A DNA stretch of 64,000 bases from positions 4,278,001 through 4,342,000 of the forward strand of contig WWBZ02000001.1 of NCBI GenBank assembly GCA_011503125.2, written 5' to 3'. Made by a program: the position numbers and the translations under genes. Shown here one piece after another: positions 31,080-42,564 of the stretch. The first letter of the stretch is position 1. The number at the start of each line of letters is the position of its first letter. The notes under the pieces are model-generated. The model worked only from the letters and a program-made list of their open reading frames with translations. It ran no database searches and had not been told where the DNA came from. This DNA is from Botryosphaeria dothidea. Lineage: Eukaryota > Ascomycota > Dothideomycetes > Botryosphaeriales > Botryosphaeriaceae.

Positions 31080-33587
31080 ACCTTGCCGTACAGCCAGCTG
31101 CCGATGTTGAAATACCCCAATTTCTTCTTCACTTTCTCTTCAATGTGAATATCAACAGGCTCGGATTTTTGCGGTGGAAACAAGAGAAAAAAAAAAGTTA
31201 ATTTCTATTCTTAGTCAGCTCCTTGTTCCTGTATACCTGTATCGGTTGGGTCGTTTTTGAGGGTGGGTTATCGGGTTTTTCGCTTACAGTTCTTATTCAT
31301 TTGCATAGCGGCGGGTTTCTCTTTTTCACACTTTCTGAATGGCAGGCGTTTTCGTTCTTCTCTCGCGTTATGTCTGTCGCTTCAGTCACGCACACTCATT
31401 TTTTGAGAGTCGTTATGTCCGCTTCTGTCCCATGCATTCCGGCATATAACGAAGACCCACGACCAGGAAATGTTTTGCTCTTGCCGTTGTATACCACCGA
31501 GCATCATGACATATCATTAGTGAGAGCGGGCATCTTATGGACATGGGTTATGTATTCTTTTTCTACATCTCCATTACTTGATCTCGGGTCTTGCGGGATC
31601 GGAGAGGTGGGTCAGATTGGTTGTGAGGAGAGGAGGGAAGATAAGACTGTTTTGACTATGGGTTGGTTTTGCCTGGGTTTGGGTTGTGGATAGACTTTTT
31701 CTCTTCGTCTGGTCAAAAGGACAAACTTGAAGAAACAATAAAATATCTTCCATTCTACCCTTGACATTCCTATGACTGCTGTTGCTCTTGGCTCCGTGCT
31801 CTGCCTGAGCTCGATGATTGTCGGGGAAGGGAGGACTTGAGAATCTAGACCCAGGTTGTGTTACAAATATGCATGTCAGCCTTGCTGGCGAGATCATTCG
31901 TGGGACTTGGAGCAATAGATCACACAGCTTTTTAACCAGTAGATTACCCCGCACCCATTTCTCGGCCTCGCAGCATCGGGGATAACTTGAGCCGCATGGA
32001 TTCAGTTTACGCCACTTCGCAACAAGCCATTTATTTCACTTACACATGTGCCATATTGCCATCTTTGATTCAAAGCGTGTGAACATGTCCTAATCCCCAT
32101 CCTTCGTACACTTCCCCTCACATGGTGGATTGCCTTGAATCCTTACCAGCCCCATTTCCACCACATATCCTTGATCCGGTCAGGGACCTCTTTTACGCAA
32201 TGGAGCAAATGCCCCATCAGAGCATCGACCGGGATCATCGGGACTCAGGGATCAGTGTGGCGTCAGAGTCCACACCTAAAGCCAATCAATTTTGCAGTGT
32301 CGACATTCCGACATGCACGTTGTGTGCGGTAGCATGCATGTGTTGTTATCGTGCATAAAGGTGTGCCCCTCGAGTTTGAAAGCTGTCCGGCTGGCGGGGT
32401 TAACATGTCTCTCAGGTCTCAAGGATAGCCTGATCTTCATAGTTGGGCCTCAAAATGATTGATAAGCCACGGGATAAATATCCTGGCTGGCTAAAAGATA
32501 GTTGGAACTATGGGTGGCTCATCAAAGAATCTAGGCTTGTATTTCACATGTCAGCGCTGACCTCTGTGCACTGATCATGGCGCTGGTTGCGCGGGATTGT
32601 CCAATCATGAACAGGCTGGTCCACAGGCAGCCTGATCGCGAATGCGCGAAGGCCCGGCCCGCAGCACAGCTGAAAGCTCTGGCCTGCTCAATTGTGAAAG
32701 CCGTAGGCCAGTGAGTAATATGCCGGTGCATGAAGTGGTGTGGCTGTATCTCGATGAAGGCGAGACCGGGCGTCGAGATCGGGCGTTTGTCGACATTGAT
32801 AAAGCCGGTTCCCCCAAGTGCTGATGGTTCCCGATGATGGCACCTTGGATCTCTCAACTGCAGACCTGTAGTACCCCAGTATCTTGTCATAGGTCAGATG
32901 GACTTGATGCTTGTCAACGGGTCCCTTTCCTGATCTAGTGTCTTTCGCCTTTCTTTTGCGTACCGAAACCCCTCCCCGTTGAATGAACTGTTTCACTAAT
33001 TGAGCCTCAAGCATACGATCCTCCATGTACAAGGCCTAGCGCATCTCGTTGGATAAGATTCTTTGGCGCGAAACTTAGTCATCCGTAGTGGTGTCTCTTA
33101 TCCAAACACGGATGTTTCGAACTGAGGCTCAAGTACCTCCCAACGACGCCAAGTGAAGCGACATCCGACTATTCCGCCAGACAGGGCTACCACCCTTACC
33201 ATCCGCACCACCTCGGTCACCGGTGAAGACGCCGCAAAAAACAAGACATGAGAAGATACTAGAAATGGTCGCTTGCTGGCTGCAAGATTGGTCCCGACGC
33301 TTCTGCGAAGATGACAACCAACGAATCACTACCAGGGATGGGAATCACTAGACTCATTATAAACTGCAAGGCGTTCAGATGAAACGGGTACTCCCTGTGA
33401 AACTCCGCGTCGACGCAGTATGTTCTGTCTCTCGGACAACATCACTTCCCGAAGGACTCCTTCACGAGGCGTACAGATGCGGGGCACGCGGGCTGTCGAG
33501 TTCAAGTTGCGGTAACGGAGTCCTGCCATGCAGTTGCTCCCCCCTTTCTGGGAATCATGCACTCTGGCTCATCGTTGATGTGGTTGG
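31080..33587. other. Gene-poor stretch, no gene recognised
   Basis: 2.5 kb. The first 700 bp fit 3'-UTR of the kinase (T-rich). Short ATG frames at 32122-32358 (+, 78 codons) and about 32688-33026 (-, about 112 codons) are open but show no clear bias or domain. No repeats, RNA genes or transposase motifs were seen. Confidence 0.4.
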
Positions 33588-33596
33588 TATAAAAAG
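33588..33596 (+). promoter_or_regulatory. TATA box upstream of zinc-finger gene
   Basis: TATAAAAAG on the plus strand. Transcription would start near 33620, leaving a leader of about 570 nt if the ATG at 34192 is used, or about 80 nt if the in-frame ATG at 33700 is used. Confidence 0.4.
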
Positions 33597-33950
33597 TGGA
33601 AGTATTTCAGCGCAAAATAGTTCAATTCCAACATTACAACATTTCCCAGGTCTGAAATAGTACTGCCTATTGTTTCTCAGATCACTTGTGCAGCTCATTA
33701 TGATGGGTGGTCACCGTGGTCATCAATTGAACTTTGACCATAAGAAAACAATCAAGTCGGTACGGCCTCGCCGCTCTCAAGACCACCACGCTGATATCAT
33801 AACTGACAGGTGGATACCCATAGTGATTGTCTGGTCAAAGAACGAAAAGTGCAGGGTCGGCTTTGACTTTTCCCGGAAACGCAACCGTAGTCTCACCGAC
33901 CACACCTATCTACCAAGCGCAAGCAACCCCAAAAAATCTTTGACAAACCA

Positions 33951-33977
33951 TCACTGCCCTCACTGCCCCCACTGCCC
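33951..33977 (+). repeat. Short tandem repeat, 9-nt unit x3
   Basis: Three near-identical copies of TCACTGCCC (third copy starts with C). If the upstream part of the zinc-finger frame is translated, it would read His-Cys-Pro three times. Confidence 0.6.
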
Positions 33978-34191
33978 TCATAACCGAATTCGAAACGAGC
34001 ACTATCATCCGACGACACCAGAATATCATCGGAACCCACCAAGCACCGGTGACTTCAACGTTTGGAATACCCGCGGGCATTCCAAGGTGTCCTCGTCAGG
34101 GCACATCGACAATCAAAACCCCAGCAAAAGAGCAGTGTTAGCAACGAGGTTCCACAACTTGTTCCGGACACGGAACAAAACTCCTTTTGAC

Positions 34192-35437
34192 ATGTCGAAT
34201 CAACGCTTTCCAGAAGGTGATGCCGTGCTGCGACCTGCGGGACTTCCTTACTATAACGACTCGGCCATATACCAAAGCAACGATCAGAGCTTTAGTCCCT
34301 TCGGATATGCGAAACCGAGTGAGCTTGGCGATCTAGATTGCGAGGTATATGAGATGTCTGCTGCTTGTGTCTATCCTGAACTCCCGGGATACACGCCGCC
34401 GGACGTACAAGAGCTACCAACCAACTCTTATCCATACCTTACTGGGATGGACCCATCAGCGAGCTCTAATGTAACAAACAACTTTGATACATTGGATTTT
34501 ACTTCAACAACCTGGGCATGTAAGATGCCTTCTGAACCCGATTGGCTACCAGGACTCCCTGTGCCTGAGCGGAACATGTCCCAAGGCTTCAATTCGAGAT
34601 CGCCAACCAATCCCGACGCAACATCGATGCCTCCTCCACTCTCCCTCCGTCCAACAAGTATGTTTGTCCACTCTGACACCACCTGCAAGGACGCAGATAC
34701 TGCCTCGGACGCAGCCGGGAAAAGGGGTTTCCCTTTACGCTTGCAGACGGAGTACGGAATGCCGCTCAGAAGATATATTCCGGAACAGATCCACAACACC
34801 AAGCAACAGTCGCCCATGAGCTCTACCTCAACATTCTATAGCACGGGACGCGGATCTTCTGCTCTCGAGCAATTTCTCCCCGGACCCTTCCCTGTTCACC
34901 CCAGCCACTCCTGCCTTCTCTTCCAGTGGAGACTCTGGCTACCACAGTGCAGTTTCGCCGTACAATCCTCAAAGCAACTCTCTACCTGCAGGCAACCTTC
35001 ACATGCAGACCTCATCTGAATTCTGCGTTCCCCCGAATGCCACTTCCCCGCCGGGCAGTCGACTGCTCGACACCGTCCTCTACCCCGTCTCCGACTGCAA
35101 AACCGCAAACTCACCATGCAAGGAGAACCACATCTACGGCAAAGTTGGAGAAAACAATCAAGCCGATATATTCCACGCGCCAAACCGTTGCCCCTATTGT
35201 AAGAAGAAATTCAGCGGCCGGCCGAGCTTCGTCAAGCGAAACCTCAGGAGACACAAGCAGAAGCACTGTTCGCACTTGAAGCACCAAGCGAGCAGAGCCG
35301 CTTGCCAAGTTCTGGGCTGCGGGAGTACTTTTTCTAGACCTGACGGACTGAAAGAGCATATGGGGAACCAGCATAGCGGTATCAAGGTGGATATGAAGCG
35401 CCGGAACACCACTACGGCCCTTATTTCAGCACGTTGA
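34192..35437 (+). CDS. C2H2 zinc-finger transcription factor-like gene with a frame break
   Basis: The C-terminal part (frame from 34820 to the stop at 35437) has two zinc fingers: CPYCKKKF...RRHKQKHC, and CQVLGCGSTF...KEHMGNQH of C-x4-C-x12-H-x4-H type. The N-terminal part (MSNQRFPEGDAVLRPAGLPY onward) is coding-like in a different frame. The two parts can be joined in phase by an intron with donor GTATGT at 34658 and acceptor TATAG at 34841, or CATGAG at 34820. The skipped stretch also looks coding, so a one-base frameshift near 34840 is equally possible. The upstream frame is open without stop from an ATG at 33700, so the start is uncertain. Role: presumably a sequence-specific DNA-binding regulator; target unknown. 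Confidence 0.6.
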
Positions 35438-35687
35438 AGCGTTATGTGTGGTCTACCTTTGTCCCGGGATACACCTTTGATTCCGTTCATTTTTTCCTAA
35501 TTACTTTAATTTTTCTTCTTCCGAATTTCCATATAGGCATCTTTTCATCTTTTCGTCCGGGGGTTTTGACAAATTATGATATCCCGAACATAATACATGA
35601 ACAATACAAATTTCCATTTGACTACTTCTCCGAACTGAATCCATGTTTTATAGACAAGAAACAGAAAAAACAATAACTCTTGATGGT

Positions 35688-35972
35688 TCAAACGAGCGCG
35701 ATCTTTTCAACTCTGTCTTTCCAGTCACCCATAAGAGCTTCTCCGTCCATGAAACAATCAAGATAGCAATTTCCAATGACAGTGAATGAGGGAAGGGGTT
35801 TGAGCCATCCATCTAACCTCACTTGCCGGTCACTCCGGCGGAGAAGCAGCTTGCCGCTGCTTCCGAGAATCACGTAGATTTCATCTTTTGGAGCAGCCTC
35901 TTAATATGCTAGTCCAAATTGACCCCCTCTCGTGAGGAAGATCCTCTTGCTCCGGACGAGAGCAACACCCGT
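35688..35972 (-). pseudogene. Relic of a HET-type (heterokaryon incompatibility) protein, C-terminal end
   Basis: Read on the minus strand from about 35972, the sequence shows the usual C-terminal signature of fungal HET-domain proteins: RSKRIFLTRGGQFGLA, then DEIYVILGSSGKLLLRR, then FTVIGNCYLDCFMDGEAL, ending at 35688. An in-frame TAA lies between the first two blocks, and upstream of 35972 the similarity is lost or shifts frame. No HET catalytic-like N-terminal domain was found within the next kilobase. I read this as a decayed fragment. The alternative, a missed intron over the stop, has no usable donor. HET proteins normally trigger death on fusion of unlike strains; this copy cannot be functional as it stands. 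Confidence 0.6.
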
Positions 35973-36738
35973 ATTTGGTGCCATTCAGGATCGATACTGT
36001 CACAGGAGAGTTTCCCGGGTTCGAGGTCGATGTTGTCGTGTAGGAGACGGCCATGAGATTCTGATGGGGCTCGAGGATAGCACTGAAGACGATAATGTTG
36101 CGGCGACTGCAGAGAACAATGAGTTTGAGCAGTGGGCTAAGAATAGGGTAGCGCTTGACAGAGTGAAAGTTGAAGAACAGCTCTGTCTGACATGGCGGAG
36201 GTCAACCTCGCGGAGGCACAGATGATGAAGGGCCAGTCATGCGATGCTGACCTCGCTCACAGCTGATACTGGGGGAGACGCCTCTGTGTAACCTAAGGTC
36301 AGCGAGAATGTAAATATTGTGGCCAGTCAATGGTTTTGTGTGCTGAATGTTGTAACAGTTCAAATTTATCAAGGAAAAGAGTTGAGTTTCGTTCGGATAT
36401 CTACAACATACACATCATGAGCTATGTGACAAACTCCCACCCATCCAGTCCCATCCAGAGACTGGCTGACCGCCAATCTATACAGTTGAACACCGAAGGA
36501 AGAAAACCCCCGCATGCACATCGTGAAGGCCAACGTCACCTTTGCTACCTTCGTCGCCCCAAAGCTCGTCGTCATAAAGAGTACATGTGATTTGCGGCGG
36601 TGTTGCTGTGTGGGATATCAAAAAAAGTGGGAACCAGTTCTCTTTCTCTTCGTCTTCCTCCTCCCGCCTCCATCCCGTTGTGGGTTTCGTCAAATTTTTT
36701 TTCCCGAAGAAATTCAAAATCCCATCTCGTCTCAACCC
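35973..36738. other. Intergenic, possible upstream remains of the HET relic
   Basis: A plus-strand frame (ATG 36064 to 36225) and a minus-strand frame over the same place are open but short. No recognisable HET N-terminal motif was found. The last 200 bp are the 3' flank of the Ugo1 gene. Confidence 0.35.
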
Positions 36739-38447
36739 TTAGAATTCACCACCTCCGCTGCCACCCAACATCGCAGCGCCCCATACACCCACAAGGCCCC
36801 AGAAGCCGACCCTCCAGCCACGCACCAAGCCCGGTGTACCTTGGCCCTTGTTCACCTTCTGCTGTTGGTACCGGACCACACCTGCCGCTGTTGTGCGAGC
36901 AACAGGAGGGGCGCCCGGGCCCGGCCCGGTGCTGCCCTCCTCGCGCACAATGTACCACATAGTACCCAGCAGACCACGGTAAGGGCCAATGTCGACGACG
37001 GTAGGAAGAGGCTCCAGTTCCAGGGACGAGCGTTTTGTTGGGCTCCGCGAGCGAGATTGGCGCGACGATGATGACGAGCGGAAGTTGGTGTGGGCGGAGA
37101 AGTCGGCCTGGCGGGCGGCGTGCTCGGTGAGGACGGAGGCTTGGCCGCGACGGAGAACGGTCTCAAGGGGGAGCTTGATGAAGAGCTCAGTCGCGGAAGA
37201 GAGGAAGGTGCACACAGAGTAGGTGGCGGGAGTGAGGACCGGGTCAATGTGGAGGGTGGAGCGTAGGAAGATTGGCGTTGATGCGGAAAGGAAAGTTGGG
37301 ATTGTGGAGTGGAGGAGAGTAATAGGAAGGAGTGAACTCGGAACGGTAAGGGAGGGAAGAGAGCGAAGATTGGGGAGTATTGCGCGGGGTGAGACCGTGT
37401 GGGGTGTCACAAGTAGGCTGCGGAACGTTAGTGACGTGATGATTCACATGAAGAAGCCAAGCTTCGGTGTTGGAGAGCTCACCGTGTGCGGACCATGTCA
37501 AGTGGGGCCAGCACGAGGCCTGTGATGCCGGCCGCGGCAACTGCGACAGCCAGACTCGTTATGGGATTCGGGCTATCCACCACGTCCAGGCCGCCTCCAC
37601 CTACGCCATATCCCCCGAGCAGGCCGGGGTCGGGCACGTTGAGCAGTGCAGAGAGCAAACTCCGCATCCATGTCTCAATGGTCTTGAGAAGGAAATTGTA
37701 AACAAAGGTGGAATTTGTGCCTTTCCACACTCCCCAAGCGCCTTCCTTGGTCCAAAGCTGGGAGAGAACCTCAAGCAAAGAATCGGACTGCTTCAAGTCT
37801 AGCTTGTAGGAATGTGTGAGTGTTTGCTTGGGCGGCGGGGCAGCACGCGCGGCCTGTCGATGGCGCGGAGAACGAGAGTCTGAGCGGGACGCCGCCGATA
37901 GGCTGGAGCGAGGTGCAGTAGAAGAGAAGTATGAGGGAGAGTCATCGCCAGAGTCGGAGTCGGAATACTGTGCACTGTGGTGAGCATGACTCCAAACAAG
38001 GAAAGAGATCGCATGCGGAAATCAAGATACCTCTTGTAAGCGGGCCCGGGCTGCGGCGGCAGCGCGTCTTTTCGCGTCTTCAGGATCGAGCAGGCCACTC
38101 TGCTGGTCTGACCGCGGCGAGTGCAGCTGTAACACGGTTTTTGCAACCTCGAAGGGCTGGGCAAAGAGTACTGATGTGTAGTTCCATACGGCCTGGTCGA
38201 GCAGCTTCTTGGCCATCTCGGCGACGGTCGGACTCCCGTCGCCCAAGCTTAGATCGACCCCATAGTCGAGATCGCTCAAAATATCGCGGGCCTGCGAGCC
38301 GAAGCTAGGCTTTGGCGGAGAGGCGGAGGGCTTCGCGGACGGGGAGACGCGCGGGGCGGCATTGGGGACAGGGTCGTTGGGCAGGCCGATGGATGGCGGG
38401 ATGTAGTATGGGCGCAGCGGATTGGGCTGGTCGCGCGAGGTGGCCAT
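36739..38447 (-). CDS. UGO1: Mitochondrial fusion and transport protein Ugo1, 526 aa
   Basis: Outer-membrane member of the mitochondrial carrier family that links Fzo1 and Mgm1 during mitochondrial fusion. Three exons in phase: 38447-38031, 37967-37483, 37417-36739, with 63- and 65-nt introns. The N-terminus reads MATSRDQPNPLRPYYIPPSI. Carrier-like elements are visible as AVWNYTSVLFAQPFEVAKTV (a degenerate PX[DE]XXK signature), GLVLAPLDMVRTRL (proline-aspartate signature at the second splice) and ELFIKLPLETVLRRGQA. The central linker is acidic and Ser-rich, and the C-terminus is Gly-rich. Start codon chosen by homology memory and because upstream frames lack it. Shares a 271-bp divergent promoter with the ferredoxin gene. 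Confidence 0.88.
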
Positions 38448-38718
38448 GAGGGGTTCGTGCGCGTGGTTTGCGCGGGCGTGGTAGATGTTGTCGTCGGCGG
38501 AATGCATGACGACGGCAGACGGGATGTGCTTGGCCGTGGTGGTGTGGCTTGCGTGCAGAAGCTTGACTGTCCAGCGAATCGCCGTGCTCCGAACCGCATG
38601 AAATAATCCAGCCAACGCCGATCGCGCCTTTACGCTGAACGCCGCCCACCCGTTCCCATCCAGACCTCTCCATCGCCCTCGACAACCCGGCCGGAGCCTC
38701 GCCGCCCTATCCTCAGCC
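38448..38718. promoter_or_regulatory. Bidirectional promoter, Ugo1 and mitochondrial ferredoxin genes
   Basis: Only 271 bp separate the two start codons, so both promoters must overlap. GC-rich, no TATA box seen in either direction. Both products act in mitochondria, which makes co-expression plausible (inference). Confidence 0.6.
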
Positions 38719-39533
38719 ATGCCATCCCCCTCCTGCGCTGTGCGCGCTCTCCTTCGCACCTCCGTTCCTCGCGCCCGTCCCGCCGCCGCCAACGCGCAGA
38801 CGTCATGGCGAAGATTTATCCAGACAGCGCCGAAGCCCTCCACTCCCGTCACGCCCGCATGCCAATTGTCGCGGACATGTAGAACTGAAGCGCTCCTGAG
38901 AATGACTTCCATTTCCCAATTTGCTCCTTCGAGGAGGAAGTTTTCCACCACGCCCGCGAAGCAGCACGGCCATCTCCACACGCCGAAGCCGGGAGAAGAG
39001 TAAGCCTCCGTAATGCCTATAGTCCAATTGACGGCGCTCAATGAGGCACCAAGTGCACTGGACACTGATCCTGTGTCATCGAAACAGGCGGCAAGTGACG
39101 TTCGTTGACAAGGACGGCGACGAGCACACTTTCGAGGTTGCCGACGGCGATAACCTGCTCGACATTGCTCAAGCCAATGATATTGAGATGGAAGGTACAT
39201 GAGTCCCCTGATTCTGCTGTTTGCGCCTGCGCTGGGCTTTGCAATCGATACCCTATACTATGATGGGCATCCGCTGACTCACTACTCCCAGGTGCCTGCG
39301 GCGGCTCATGTGCATGCAGTACTTGCCATGTTATCGTCGAGGATAGTGATATGTACGATCAAATGGAGGAGCCTGACGACGACGAGAATGACATGCTGGA
39401 CCTCGCATTCGGACTCACCGAGACTAGCCGGTTGGGCTGCCAGGTCAAGATGAACAAGGAATTGGACGGACTTCGTGTCAAGTTGCCGAGCATGACGCGG
39501 AATCTGCAGGCCAGCGACTTTGCCGATAAATAA
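38719..39533 (+). CDS. YAH1: Mitochondrial [2Fe-2S] ferredoxin (adrenodoxin type), 209 aa
   Basis: Electron carrier of the mitochondrial matrix, required for iron-sulfur cluster and heme A synthesis. Exons 38719-38999, 39088-39194 and 39292-39533 join in phase. The first about 95 residues are an Arg/Ser/Ala-rich presequence. The ferredoxin fold begins at RQVTFVDKDGDEHTFEVADG. Cluster ligands are C-x5-C-x2-C in ACGGSCACSTCHV (Cys132, Cys138, Cys141) and Cys179 in RLGCQV. The acidic loop (MEEPDDDENDML) that docks the reductase is present, and the fold closes with KLPSMTRNL. Length is as usual for fungal Yah1 with presequence. Confidence 0.95.
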
Positions 39534-40151
39534 TCAAGGAACGTGGTCGCACAGCAGAGAATACATACGGGGCTAGAGCCGGGTCCCAGCGCGGAAATGT
39601 TGGATAAAAGGACCTCTCAGGACGACGTATGGGCGATGCCAAGTCACGAGGATCGCGGCCGTAATGGGTCATTATGAATGAAAGAGGAACATGCATAAGC
39701 GGACAAGTAGGGAGCTACCGCCATGCCCCGGAACGATAGCTTGGGTCTTAGACGGACTGTACTATATATGTAGGAGTTTGGACCATCCACGGATGTATAA
39801 AAAGGCTACACTCCACTGTTATCGAGAAACTGGAAAATGCTTAATTTTTTCTGTTATTGCTGCTCGTGCATGTTCTCAGTGCAGTCGACAATGCTTTCGA
39901 ATTGAATCCAAGCAGCCTTCACCTGGAACTTTTTGGCGGGGCGGAGCGGGGCGGCTTGGCATGGCGCTCCGAAAGGCGGTAACGGTGGAGCGAGGGCGGA
40001 ACCGGAAGCGGGCAGCGGCGTCGATTTGGCATCTACGCGCAGCTCCTCCACCACCGCATCTCACTTTCGACTGCGCAATGCCACGCACTTAAAAAGGTCT
40101 ACCTCCAACACTCGACCCTCGAATCGCTAACTTGCGCGCTACCCACCCATT
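39534..40151. promoter_or_regulatory. Intergenic; promoter of AP-1 mu gene
   Basis: About 620 bp. A GC-box-like run (GGGGCGGAGCGGGGCGG) lies near 39940 and the last 70 bp are CT/CA-rich leader. No gene was seen. Confidence 0.4.
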
Positions 40152-41794
40152 ATGGCCTCCGCCGTGTTTTTCCTCGACCTCAAGGGCAAGGTAAGGCCAG
40201 AACACCAGCTCTGCAGCTCTCAGGAGAAAGCAACGCGCGATGCTAACGCCTTAGGCAGACCCTTCTTGCCCGCAACTACCGTGGCGACATCCCCATGTCA
40301 GCCGTCGAGAAGTTCCCCGTCCTGCTCAACGAAGCCGAAGAGGAGAGCTCTGCCGTCCCGCCTTGTTTCTCGTCAGAAGGCATCAACGTTAGTCCTGCCC
40401 CGCCTGCGCCTGCATGCCAGAAATTCGGTCACTGACAGCTGTGATGCGCCCCAGTACCTCTACATCAGACATAACAATTTGTACTTGCTCGCCCTTACGA
40501 AGCGCAACACCAATGCTGCCGAGATCCTCCTCTTCCTGCACAAGATTGTCGAGGTCTTCACCGAGTACTTCAAGGAGCTCGAGGAGGAGAGTATACGGGA
40601 CAACTTTGTCGTCATCTACGAGCTTCTCGACGAAATGATGGACTTCGGATACCCCCAGACTACCGAGAGCAAGATATTACAAGAGCACGTGGCCCGTCGC
40701 TCGTTCTTGAACACCCCGCTGACCAAATGGCGCAACGTGCAGGTACATCACGCAAGAGTCGCACAAGCTCGAAGTCCAAGCCCGCCCTCCTATTGCTGTC
40801 ACCAATGCTGTCTCGTGGCGTAGCGAAGGTATCCGTTACCGCAAGAACGAAGTCTTCCTCGATGTCGTCGAGTCGCTCAACCTGCTCGTCTCTTCCAACG
40901 GAAACGTATTACGCTCTGAGATCCTGGGTGCTATTAAGATGAAGTGTTACCTGTCCGGTATGCCCGAACTACGACTGGGCTTGAACGATAAGGTCATGTT
41001 CGAAACGACTGGTAGGGCGACGAGAGGAAAGGCGGTCGAGATGGAAGATGTCAAGTTCCACCAATGCGTGCGGTTGAGTAGATTCGAGAACGACCGGACC
41101 ATCAGCTTTATCCCGCCGGACGGAGAATTTGAGCTCATGAGTTACCGGTTGAACACACAGGTCAAGCCTCTGATCTGGGTTGAGTGCATCGTCGAGAGCC
41201 ACTCGGGAAGCAGGATAGAGTACATGCTCAAGGTATGTATACCCTGCACCAACTTTGCAAACTCCCACCTTCGATATTAACAGCATCCAGGCGAAAGCAC
41301 AATTTAAGAGGCGCAGCACGGCGAACAACGTGCAAATCATCATCCCCGTTCCCGACGATGCCGACAGCCCACGCTTCCGCACCAACATCGGCACCGTCCA
41401 CTACCAACCAGAGACGTCTTCCATCGTCTGGAAGATCAAGCAGTTCGGTGGTGGCAAGGAGTTCCTCATGCGTGCCGAGCTTGGCCTGCCGTCTGTCCGC
41501 GGAGACGATGAGAAGGGTGGCGGTATGATGGGTGGTTTCGGCGGCAGCATGGGCGGTGTCGGAAGCGGAAAGGGCAAAAGGCCGATCAACGTCAAGTTCG
41601 AAATCCCCTACTTCACCACCTCCGGTATTCAAGTTCGGTATTTGAAGATTATTGAGCCGAAGGTATGTTATCCCGGTTCTCCTTTTACACTTATAGAGCT
41701 AACGTATTTCTAGCTGCAATACCCGTCGTTGCCGTGGGTCAGGTACATCACGCAATCCGGCGACATTGCCGTGCGCTTGCCCGATGTACAGTAG
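40152..41794 (+). CDS. APM1: Clathrin adaptor AP-1 complex subunit mu, 446 aa
   Basis: Medium subunit of AP-1, which selects cargo with Tyr-based signals at the trans-Golgi and endosomes. Six exons: 40152-40190, 40259-40387, 40455-40684, 40743-41232, 41291-41662, 41714-41794. Residues 1-140 are the longin-like core-binding part (MASAVFFLDLKGK, NYRGDIPMSAVEKFPVLL, IRHNNLYLLALTKRNTNAAE); the mu homology domain follows from GIRYRKNEVFLDVVESLNLL to the end (YITQSGDIAVRLPDVQ). A Gly-rich loop (GGGMMGGFGGSMGGVGSGKG) lies near residue 385. Intron 3 (40685-40742) starts with GC, not GT: the conserved join KILQE-YITQESHKLE is only possible with a GC-AG intron, and a CTGAC branch site is present. Confidence 0.95.
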
Positions 41795-42564
41795 ACAAAT
41801 TGATCCGTGATGGGAACGGTGGTGTTTTGTGTGGCGTTCTTGGTGGGGGGGGGGGGCAGAACTACCGGCTTCTTGATGTTCTATTTTTCTCGAATGAACG
41901 GATGAAGACGAGCATCCGAATATGATGCATGCATGCATGGCTAACCGGCCTGGATGATTTTGTGTTCTCTCTTTTTCTTTTCTTTTCTCGGGAACTTGAT
42001 TCCTCCTTCAACTTAAGAGAGGACCGGGAACTCCGGGAGCCAGTTTGTATTTTTTTTTTTTACCAAGGTTTATAAAACCTATGATAATGTCGAGTTTGAT
42101 ATGAACATGGGATATGATGAAGTATGAGGATAGGCTTCATGCCATTTGGGAGGTGAGTGTAGAGATAAGTCGGTGTTGCATCAGCGTCCAGCGTAAGTAC
42201 GGACGGGCAGTGTTGATGGTCAAAAATATATTTGTGACAGAAACATGATCCATGGAAAATTAAAAGCAGACATTCGGATGCGAACGTTGTGGAATCATCT
42301 TAACATCTAGATCTGGATGAATTCTCCAGATACACATGTGTACTAGTTCCCATAACCCCTTCGGACATCAGAAGCAGCACCGAGTGTGACAAGCGCGGTA
42401 ACAGACAAAGAAGATGAAATTATGTTGCGTCTGGCGGCCGACGTATGACGTCTCTCTCGCCTCAGCGGAGCATGCACGACGCAACCAGCACATATAAACG
42501 TACAGGATATACAGTCCGTTATCCTTCCTCACTCTCCAATCCCATCCATTTCCTTTTTGCATCT
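41795..42564. other. Intergenic between convergent genes, with homopolymer tracts
   Basis: 770 bp of 3' flanks. Contains a run of 12 G at 41845-41856, about 50 bp after the AP-1 mu stop, and a run of about 12 T at 42050-42061. No gene was seen. Confidence 0.5.
41845..41856 (+). repeat. Poly-G tract, 12 bases
   Basis: Twelve consecutive G in the presumed 3'-UTR of the AP-1 mu gene. Such a run could form a quadruplex in the RNA or vary in length between isolates. Confidence 0.7.

Noticed and set aside
36005..36030. Possible tRNA B-box (GGGTTCGAGGTCG)
   Set aside because: No cloverleaf partner sequences; it lies near the HET relic.
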